Positions 22,936 through 31,234 of a DNA stretch of 31,234 bases are shown piece after piece; within the stretch, counting starts at the first letter, position 1; each line of letters begins with the position of its first letter. The notes below the pieces were generated by a model that did not search any database, was not told the origin of the DNA, and worked only from the letters and a program-made list of their open reading frames with translations. The stretch is taken from positions 1-31,234 of the forward strand of contig JBOHAD010000025.1 of the NCBI GenBank assembly GCA_050697555.1, read 5' to 3'. This DNA comes from DASQWP01 sp050697555 (GTDB lineage: Bacteria; Actinomycetota; Thermoleophilia; Gaiellales; Gaiellaceae). Position numbers and translations under genes: made by a program.

Positions 22936-25900
22936 GGCCGCCCCGCCGTCTCCATCTCCGGAACCTCGGCCGCCTCCCCGCGGGCGAGGGGGAGCTCGAA
23001 CGTGAAGCTCGCGCCCTGGCCCTCCTGCGACTCGACCCAGATCCGCCCGCCCATCGCCGCGAGGAGCCCGCGGGCCAGGAAGAGGCCCAGCCCCGTGCCG
23101 TGAACGCCGGACTGCGCCACGCGCTCCGTCCGGAAGAACTTGCTGAAGATCCGCTGCTGGTCGCCGCGAGCGATCCCGATCCCCTCGTCCGTGACGCTGA
23201 TCTCGGCGGTGTCCGCGCGCCGGCGGGCGGCGATCCTGATCGCCCCGCCCTCGGGCGAGAACTTGACGGCGTTGTCGACGAGGTTCAGGAAGATCTGCGC
23301 CAGCTTCTCCCGGTCGGCGTGGACGATGAGCGCGCCCGGCTCGATCTCGACCTCGAAGCGATGGCCGTTGGGACTCGCATCCTCGACGCGGGAGAGCGTC
23401 TCCCGCGCGACCTCGCCGAGGTCGGTGGCGGCCAGCGAGAGCCCGAGCGTGCCCGCTTCGAGCCGAGCGATGTTCAGGAGGTCGTCGACGATGCCGATGA
23501 GGCGCTCCGACTCGGAGACGATGTAGCCGAGGAACGTCGCCCGCTCCTCGTCCGAGAACTCGACGTCGCTCCGCATGAGCGTCTCCGCGAAGCCGTAGAT
23601 GGACGTGAGCGGCGTGCGCAGCTCGTGGGAGACCGTGGAGACGAAGTCCGACTTCATCTGCTCCACCACCCGCTCGCTCGAGACGTCGCGGAAGGCGAAG
23701 ATCCGGCCGGCGACGGCGCCGGCGGGATCGAGCATGACCGCCTCGGTGAGCGACAGCCAGACCTCCTTCCCTCCGCGGAGGATGGAGACCTGGCGCTCGC
23801 CGGGAGTCTCGGCGACGTCCCCGGCGAGATCCCTCTGGAGCACCTCTAGGACGCGCCGCCCGAGAGCCTCGGAGGCGGGGACGCCGGTGATCTGCTCGGC
23901 CATCGCGTTCCACAGCACGATGCGGTCTTCGCGGTCGACGGCCACGATCCCGTCTGCGATATGGGCGAGAATCGCCTCGCTCCGCTCCTTCTCCTCGGCG
24001 ACGCGCTGGTAGAGCTCGGCGTTGGCGACGGAAGCCGACGCGGTTCCGGCCAGGGCGACGAGCGACTGCACCTCGTCGTCGCGCCAGACGCGCGGCTCGC
24101 GTGAATAGACGGCGAGGACGCCGTAGAGGCCGCCGCCGTGTGCGCTCATGGGGACGGCGACGCAGCCGGCCAGGTCCCGTTCGAGGAGGGCATCGCCGCG
24201 CGTGAGCCGCGGCTGGTCGCGGGCGTCGGCGACGGCGAGCGCGGACCGCGACTGGGCGACGACTCCAGCGATGCCTGCCGCGGAGCTCGCCCGCGCGCCG
24301 ACGAGGTCGCCGGTGCCGGGCCCGTCGGTCGTGCGGATCACCAGCTCGTCCCGCTCGAGCAGGCGGATCGCGGCGGCGTCCGCGTCCAGGAGCGCGGGCG
24401 CCTCCCGCGCCACCTCGTTGAGGACGACGCCCGGGTCGAGATTCGTGGCGAGCAGGGCGCCGACGCGGGCGAGTCGCTGCGAGAACGTGCGCGCCCGCCG
24501 CTCGGCCTCGAAGAGCTCGCTCCGCTCGAGCGCGCCGCGGGCGGCGCCGCTCAGGTGGCGGGTCAGGGCGAGGTCGTCGTCGGTGAAGGCCCGCTCGCCG
24601 CCGAAGAGGACGACGACGGCGTTCGTCTGCCCGTGCGTTCCCGCGACCGGCACGCACAGGAGCGAGCCGTAGCCGGAGTCGCCGAAGAGCCGGCGGACGG
24701 ACGGGTCGAAGCGGTCGTCGTCGGCCAGGGAGCTCGAGGAGATGATGCGCTCCGAGCCCGAGGAGGGGCCGAACGGGCAGAGCGACTCCGGCAGGCCCCC
24801 GGAGAGGCGGGCCCCGATCGGGTCCGGAAGCTCGAACGAGCCGGCGAGCGCCAGCTCGCCCGCCGCGCGGGGCTCGAGCACGAGCGCGGACGAGCCGCCG
24901 AGCGCTTCGCAGGCAGCCTGGGCGAGGGCGTCGAACGTCTCCGCGAGCGAGAGGGGCGACCCGAGCACCTCGGCCACGCGGTAGAAGCCGCGCTGCACCT
25001 GCGCCTGCCGCTCCCGCTCCTCGAAGCTCTCCGCGTTGTGAAGGGCGAGGGACGCGAAGCGCGCGAACGCCTCCAGCATCTCGACGTCGGCGCGGTCGAA
25101 GCGGCCGCCCTCGCGCGCGCAGACGCCGAGCACCCCGCGCGCCTCCCCCAGCCACGTGATGGGCGCGCACATGACGTCGTTGAAGACGGCGTAGGGCGGG
25201 CTCGGCGGCGGCTGCTCGGAGCGCGCGAAGTCGTGCGTGAGGACGGTGCGGCCGGTCTCGACGGCCTGGCCGATCGTCCCCTCCGGCGGAATCTGGCGAC
25301 CGACGTTCCACTCCGGAAGACCGTAGACGGCGCGGCAGCGGAGGACCTTGTGGTCGGGCTCGAAGATCCAGCAGTCGACGGCGTCGGCACGGGTGAGCGC
25401 CACGACCTCCTCCACGAGCCGCCGAATGACGGACTCGAAGCGCAGATCGCTCGTGAGCACCTGGGCCGCGTTCAGGAGCGTGCTCTGCTGTCGCAGCCTG
25501 CGCTCGTTCTCGCCGAGCAACCGCGCCGTGTGGATGGCGAGGCCGACCTCGCGGGCAACGGCCTCCGCAAGCGAGATCTCCCCCTCCGTCCACCTCGTCG
25601 GCTCCGCCCGGTGGAGCCCGAAGACGCCGATGGTGCGGTCGAAGACGAGGATTGGCGTGGCCAGGACCGCATGCGTGCCGAGATCGAGCAGCGTGGAACG
25701 GCCGCCGAGCGTCGGGTCGTCGAGCTCCGGCGCGGTGGCGACGTCCGCGACCGCGACGGTGTGGCGCTCGCGGACGGCGAGGTTGGAGGCGGGAAGGCGC
25801 TCGGCCGCGGCGCCGACGGGTTGGAGCCCGGGCGCGTGCCACTCGGCCCGGATCGGCATCGGCTCCCCCGACTCGCCGAGGCGGATGAAGGCTCGTGTGA

Positions 25901-26879
25901 CCCCGACCGCCCCGGCGGTCTCCTCCACGGCCACCTCGAGCACCGCGTCGAGGTCGAGCTCGGAGCGCACCTTGCGCCCGATCGCGGCCACGAGACGTTC
26001 CCTGTCGAGCGCGATCCGCAGCGCCTCGTCGGAACGCGTGCGGCCGAGCGCGAGCGCGGCCTCGTTGGCCAGACCCTGGACGAGCTCGAGCTCGGAGGCG
26101 GAGAAGAGGCGATGGTCGGCCGTGGTCACGACGACGACGACGCCGACCACGCCGCCTTCGGAGATCAGCGGCACGAAGGCTGCGCTCTTCGCTCCGACCG
26201 CGTCCGCGAGCTTCCGGTTCACGTTGGGCGCCGTGGCCACGTCGTAGACGGCGTACGGCGTCCGCTCGCGAGCGACCGTGACGATCGCGCCCACGTCGTC
26301 GTCCAGGTCGAGCACGATCTCCTGCCACCAGCTCTCGTCCACGCCGCGGGCGGCGAGGCCCGTCGCCTTCCGCCCCTCCTCGTCGACGGCCGCCAGCATG
26401 AACGTGTCTACGCCGAGCACGGACTCGAGCTCGTCGAAGAGCTCCCGGGCGGCTTCGGGCCCCGTCACCGTGTGCGCGAGGGCCTCGGAGAGGCGCGAGA
26501 TCGCGTCGGCCTCGCGGCCCCGCTCCGTGGCGAGCTCCTCGGCCTCGAGGACGCGGCGGCCGGCGGTGACGAGGAGGCTGCGCTCCGGCCAGCGGGCGAG
26601 AATGATCACGGGGGGGACGGAGGCCGCCGCGGCGCCGGCGATCACAACCCAGGAGTCGACGTCGCCGAGGACGTCGTTCCCCAGAAGGCGAAGGATGCCC
26701 AGCAGCGCGGCGAGCCCGGCGACGAGCGTGATGAGGAGCCAGACGCCCAGGCCGAGCCAGGACGAGCCCCGCTCGCGGGCGAGAGGGATCGCGAGCGCGA
26801 GCGAGACCAGCCCGTACAGGCCCGCGAGCACGAAGAGCGGAACGGCGTCGGGGAGGATGGCCTGCAGGTTGTCGTCCAC
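22932..26879 (-). CDS. Sensor histidine kinase with five GAF domains and PAS
   Basis: About 1315 residues from GTG 26879 (VDDNLQAILPDAVPLFVLAG). The frame is open further upstream but reads through non-coding-looking sequence with hairpins. Three N-terminal hydrophobic segments (LFVLAGLYGLVSLALAI, WLGLGVWLLITLVAGLAALL, SWVVIAGAAAASVPPVIILA) anchor it. Five GAF-like domains follow, each beginning 'xRLSEAL/LVAAIGRKV/LLNAAQVL/FYRVAEVLG/ARVGALLAT' and ending 'ALALG.../VGLAIH.../SLALHN.../ARGALE.../ASVANAELY'. A PAS domain (ILAHIADGIVAVDREDRIVL) comes next, then HisKA (His near residue 1085 in VSHELRTPLTSIYGF) and HATPase (LVDNAVKFSPEGG, DEGIGI, GTGLGLFLARGL). The GAF array suggests integration of several small-molecule or redox cues. 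Partner: the receiver protein encoded next. Confidence 0.92.
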   Translation of the reverse strand: MDDNLQAILPDAVPLFVLAGLYGLVSLALAIPLARERGSSWLGLGVWLLITLVAGLAALLGILRLLGNDVLGDVDSWVVIAGAAAASVPPVIILARWPERSLLVTAGRRVLEAEELATERGREADAISRLSEALAHTVTGPEAARELFDELESVLGVDTFMLAAVDEEGRKATGLAARGVDESWWQEIVLDLDDDVGAIVTVARERTPYAVYDVATAPNVNRKLADAVGAKSAAFVPLISEGGVVGVVVVVTTADHRLFSASELELVQGLANEAALALGRTRSDEALRIALDRERLVAAIGRKVRSELDLDAVLEVAVEETAGAVGVTRAFIRLGESGEPMPIRAEWHAPGLQPVGAAAERLPASNLAVRERHTVAVADVATAPELDDPTLGGRSTLLDLGTHAVLATPILVFDRTIGVFGLHRAEPTRWTEGEISLAEAVAREVGLAIHTARLLGENERRLRQQSTLLNAAQVLTSDLRFESVIRRLVEEVVALTRADAVDCWIFEPDHKVLRCRAVYGLPEWNVGRQIPPEGTIGQAVETGRTVLTHDFARSEQPPPSPPYAVFNDVMCAPITWLGEARGVLGVCAREGGRFDRADVEMLEAFARFASLALHNAESFEERERQAQVQRGFYRVAEVLGSPLSLAETFDALAQAACEALGGSSALVLEPRAAGELALAGSFELPDPIGARLSGGLPESLCPFGPSSGSERIISSSSLADDDRFDPSVRRLFGDSGYGSLLCVPVAGTHGQTNAVVVLFGGERAFTDDDLALTRHLSGAARGALERSELFEAERRARTFSQRLARVGALLATNLDPGVVLNEVAREAPALLDADAAAIRLLERDELVIRTTDGPGTGDLVGARASSAAGIAGVVAQSRSALAVADARDQPRLTRGDALLERDLAGCVAVPMSAHGGGLYGVLAVYSREPRVWRDDEVQSLVALAGTASASVANAELYQRVAEEKERSEAILAHIADGIVAVDREDRIVLWNAMAEQITGVPASEALGRRVLEVLQRDLAGDVAETPGERQVSILRGGKEVWLSLTEAVMLDPAGAVAGRIFAFRDVSSERVVEQMKSDFVSTVSHELRTPLTSIYGFAETLMRSDVEFSDEERATFLGYIVSESERLIGIVDDLLNIARLEAGTLGLSLAATDLGEVARETLSRVEDASPNGHRFEVEIEPGALIVHADREKLAQIFLNLVDNAVKFSPEGGAIRIAARRRADTAEISVTDEGIGIARGDQQRIFSKFFRTERVAQSGVHGTGLGLFLARGLLAAMGGRIWVESQEGQGASFTFELPLARGEAAEVPEMETAGRP

Positions 26880-26890
26880 CGGGCACTCTG

Positions 26891-26896
26891 ATGATA
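26891..26896 (-). promoter_or_regulatory. -10 element for the five-GAF kinase gene
   Basis: TATCAT on the minus strand (5 of 6 to TATAAT), 11 nt before GTG 26879, would start an almost leaderless transcript. The -35 is unclear. Confidence 0.4.
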
Positions 26897-26966
26897 GGGA
26901 GCCGGTGGGGGCCCCGTCGAGGCGCGGATTGCGATGTTTCCCCCGGCAAGCGCGGGCGAGGGCTGC

Positions 26967-26995
26967 TTGCAAAGATGGGCCGAACGGCCTATTGG
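26967..26995 (+). promoter_or_regulatory. Candidate promoter with palindrome in the spacer
   Basis: TTGCAA at 26967-26972, a 17-nt spacer, then TATTGG at 26990-26995. The spacer ends in GGCCGAACGGCC. The same arrangement (TTGAAA, 17 nt ending in GGCCGATCGGCC, TATGCG) occurs on the minus strand at 30870-30898; 22 of 29 positions agree. Confidence 0.5.
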
Positions 26996-27001
26996 CATGG
27001 C

Positions 27002-27126
27002 GCGCCGCCCGCGATAGCGTGGCGGCACTGGGCGATGCGAACCGCGGCGTGTGTCCCTGGCCATGTAGTCCGCGGTGAGCAATGTGGGAAGGCCCGCCGC
27101 GCTTACCCCCCGAGCGGCGGGCTTTC
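27002..27126 (+). ncRNA. Candidate structured small RNA, about 125 nt
   Basis: The 366-bp space between the kinase and ileS genes holds no plausible CDS. On the plus strand a promoter-like element (26967-26995) is followed by three hairpins. The first, at 27004-27026, pairs GCCGCC and CGC with GCG and GGCGGC around loop GATA with one bulged T. The second pairs ACCGCGG at 27041-27047 with CCGCGGT at 27070-27076. The third is a 12-bp terminator at 27089-27125. Promoter, stems and terminator are all in order for a stand-alone RNA. I do not recognise it as 6S, SRP, tmRNA or RNase P RNA. Existence of the transcript is inference. Confidence 0.45.
27089..27126 (+). terminator. Intrinsic terminator
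   Basis: GCCCGCCGC (27092-27100) pairs with GCGGCGGGC (27114-27122), extended by AAG with TTT to 12 bp, loop 13 nt, followed by TTTCTCCTTATT on the plus strand. No plus-strand protein gene lies upstream, which is why an RNA gene is proposed. Confidence 0.65.
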
Positions 27127-27137
27127 TCCTTATTAAT

Positions 27138-27164
27138 CGCCGCAAATGCTGCGCATTTGCGGCG
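27138..27164. repeat. Perfect 12-bp inverted repeat, 3-nt loop
   Basis: CGCCGCAAATGC, TGC, GCATTTGCGGCG. It lies 12 nt past the terminator above and about 80 nt downstream of the ileS stop on the ileS strand. It could be the ileS terminator (no T-run), a REP-like unit or a protein site. Confidence 0.55.
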
Positions 27165-27201
27165 GCGAGGCTCGCGCAAGGGCCGGACCGCAGTCGAACA
27201 T

Positions 27202-27226
27202 CCGTGTGCCGCCCCACACGGCGGCA
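27202..27226. repeat. Two mutually exclusive hairpins past ileS
   Basis: CCGTGTG (27202-27208) can pair with CACACGG (27215-27221), or TGCCGCC (27207-27213) with GGCGGCA (27220-27226). The two 7-bp stems share bases and cannot form together. They lie 20-45 nt after the ileS stop codon on its strand, a likely 3' processing or termination region. Confidence 0.4.
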
Positions 27227-27245
27227 ACGGCCGCTCGACCCGCTG

Positions 27246-30326
<3,081 letters not shown>

Positions 30327-30335
30327 TCCGGCCCC

Positions 30336-30363
30336 AGTCTACGTTTGAGCAGATATGGCACAA
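30336..30363 (-). promoter_or_regulatory. Candidate ileS promoter
   Basis: TTGTGC (30363-30358), 16 nt, TAGACT (30341-30336) on the minus strand; the transcript would begin within about 3 nt of ATG 30326, that is, leaderless or nearly so. The -35 lies inside the start of trxA. Confidence 0.4.
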
Positions 30364-30681
30364 ACCATCAAGACAGACACATTCGAGACCGAGGTTCTCC
30401 AGAGCGAGAAGCCCGTCATCGTCGACTTCTGGGCGGAATGGTGCGGGCCCTGCCGCGCCGTCGCGCCCGTTCTCGACGAGATCGCCCGCGAGCGGGCGGA
30501 CGACCTCCGGGTCGTCAAGGTGAACATCGACGAGGAGCCCGCGCTCGCACAGCGCTACGGGATCATGAGCATCCCGACGATCGTCCTCTTCAAGTCCGGT
30601 GAGCCGGCGGCCGCCGCGCTCGGAGCGCAGCCGAAGAGGATGCTCGAGCGGTCGCTCGGCCTGGCCGCAGAAACGGCCTAG
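30355..30681 (+). CDS. trxA: Thioredoxin
   Basis: 108 residues with the standard active site FWAEWCGPCRAVAP (Cys30, Cys33), the buried Asp in VDFW, VKVNIDEEPALAQRYGIMSI and cis-Pro in SIPTIVLFKSGEP. It is a general disulfide reductant of the cytoplasm. It differs from the operon-bound RCQPC thioredoxin at 6161, so the two probably serve different partners. It is divergent from ileS with 28 bp between starts, and its stop is 7 bp from the stop of a convergent mini-gene. A plus-strand palindrome with six Ts at 30873-30895 could end its transcript. Confidence 0.95.
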   Translation: MAQTIKTDTFETEVLQSEKPVIVDFWAEWCGPCRAVAPVLDEIARERADDLRVVKVNIDEEPALAQRYGIMSIPTIVLFKSGEPAAAALGAQPKRMLERSLGLAAETA

Positions 30682-30688
30682 CTCGAAC

Positions 30689-30835
30689 CTAGTCGAGCAT
30701 GCCGTCGAGGAAGGCGTCGAACGCCGCGTACTTGCCGAGGTAGGACTCCACGGCAGAGATCCCCTCGATCACCCAGGCGTCGATCCAGTCCTCGTGGAGC
30801 TCGTCGTCGATCAGGTGCAGGCCGGGGTTGCTCAA
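30689..30835 (-). CDS. Small hypothetical protein
   Basis: 48 residues from TTG 30835: SNPGLHLIDDELHEDWIDAW, VIEGISAVESYLGKYAAFDA, FLDGMLD. It is acidic and helical. An upstream in-frame ATG at 30874 would give 61 residues, but that ATG lies inside the presumed -10 element (TATGCG), while TTG has a GGGGG run just upstream. No family is recognised. The gene stands alone with a clear promoter-like element, which supports its being real. Confidence 0.5.
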   Translation of the reverse strand: MSNPGLHLIDDELHEDWIDAWVIEGISAVESYLGKYAAFDAFLDGMLD

Positions 30836-30869
30836 CGTCCCCCGATTATCGGCAGGGGTCCCGGACGTC

Positions 30870-30898
30870 CGCATAGGCCGATCGGCCTATTTTTTCAA
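30870..30898 (-). promoter_or_regulatory. Candidate promoter containing a perfect 18-bp palindrome
   Basis: Minus strand TTGAAA (30898-30893), 17-nt spacer, TATGCG (30875-30870). ATAGGCCGATCGGCCTAT at 30873-30890 is a perfect palindrome overlapping the -10. The sister element is at 26967-26995. On the plus strand the palindrome is followed by TTTTTT, so it may also act as a terminator for trxA. Confidence 0.55.
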
Positions 30899-30926
30899 GG
30901 CTGACGGACTAAATTTTCGAGCGGGC

Positions 30927-31234
30927 TCAGTCGGGGAACCGGCCGCCCCAGAGCTCGAGGATCTCCACGGTGTTCCGGAAAGCGAACTCGTGCTTCGGCG
31001 GAAGCTCGTCGCGCGGGAACCAGCGGATATCCGCCACGTCGTCGGCGGGCTCGGGCTCGCCCGAGACGATGCGGGCCTCCCAGTAGAAGTTGACCGTCCA
31101 CGGGCCCTCCTCGCCGTAGCGGTCGGGCGGCGAGCCGACGAGCCGGCCCGGCTCGATCTCGACGCCGAGCTCCTCGCGGAGCTCCCTGCGGAGTGTCTCG
31201 AGTGCGTCCTCGCCCTCGTCGACGAAGCCGCCCG
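30927..31234 (-). CDS. NUDIX hydrolase, 5' end outside the window
   Basis: The C-terminal about 101 residues of a NUDIX protein. A full Nudix box is present: GFVDEGEDALETLRRELREE then LGVEIE (pattern GX5EX7REUXEEXGU), starting at the first complete codons of the fragment. It is followed by YGEEGPWTVNFYWEARIVSG, DVADIRWFPRDELPPKHEFA and NTVEILELWGGRFPD. The family hydrolyses nucleoside diphosphates linked to another group; the 'FxxNTVEILELW' end resembles actinobacterial ADP-ribose or NADH-type hydrolases, but the substrate is not determined. Stop TGA is at 30927-30929. Confidence 0.88.
   Translation of the reverse strand, partial: GGFVDEGEDALETLRRELREELGVEIEPGRLVGSPPDRYGEEGPWTVNFYWEARIVSGEPEPADDVADIRWFPRDELPPKHEFAFRNTVEILELWGGRFPD

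Noticed and set aside
22932..27227. Longer 1431-residue form of the five-GAF kinase
   Set aside because: The extra 116 residues are translated hairpins and intergenic DNA; a -10 element and GTG at 26879 just before the first membrane helix fit better.
26960..27240. selC (tRNA-Sec), 6S, SRP or T-box RNA in the ileS-kinase gap
   Set aside because: No tRNA-like arms, no conserved SRP loop sequence and no T-box motif; ileS lies upstream of the region on its strand, not downstream.

Overview
The window is high-GC bacterial DNA with dense, often overlapping genes (many GTGA/ATGA junctions), frequent GTG starts and several near-leaderless promoter candidates. Gene style and families (CtaG-type oxidase assembly factor, actinobacterial-looking IleRS, CAP and zinc-ribbon membrane proteins) suggest an actinobacterium, perhaps class Thermoleophilia; that placement is inference.

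Layout. 1-1400: a cut-off ORF, a zinc-ribbon membrane protein, a decayed gene and tRNA-Gly(TCC). 1500-5473 (+): two small proteins, ctaG, a fused GMC oxidoreductase and DNA-3-methyladenine glycosylase I. 5541-5667: REP-like palindromes between convergent genes. 5700-14563 (-): the main find, a contiguous block of nucleotidyltransferase-fold protein, metallophosphoesterase, APC amino-acid permease, IclR regulator, then grdE, grdB, grdC, a thioredoxin and grdA. 14597-16532 (+): a basic mini-protein and a two-gene ABC exporter. 16762-19953 (-): two small proteins and an OmpR-type two-component pair. 20066-22471 (+): an ATP-grasp ligase running into antisense tRNA-Pro(TGG), an EamA permease broken by an in-frame stop, and a CAP-domain secreted protein. 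22498-26879 (-): a five-GAF sensor kinase with a receiver-only response regulator. 26960-27240: intergenic region with a candidate structured ncRNA. 27246-31234: ileS, divergent trxA, a mini-protein and a NUDIX gene cut by the window edge.

How the main block works. GrdE/GrdB (substrate-activating component B), GrdA (selenoprotein carrier), GrdC (component C) and a dedicated thioredoxin form a glycine/sarcosine/betaine reductase-type system. grdA and grdB each contain an in-frame UGA at the family's selenocysteine position, followed by a hairpin whose loop GG lies at the same distance from UGA as in E. coli fdhF. Standard gene calling would split both genes. The system departs from the clostridial model: no grdD, trxB or selenocysteine-insertion genes in the window, a changed GrdB redox motif (UxxGxxC), an RCQPC thioredoxin, fusion of the operon to an IclR regulator and permease, and a neighbourhood (ctaG) that implies an oxygen-respiring host. 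Secondary points of interest are an IleRS whose HIGH motif reads AAHH, and a promoter/palindrome element shared by the candidate ncRNA and a small gene 4 kb away.
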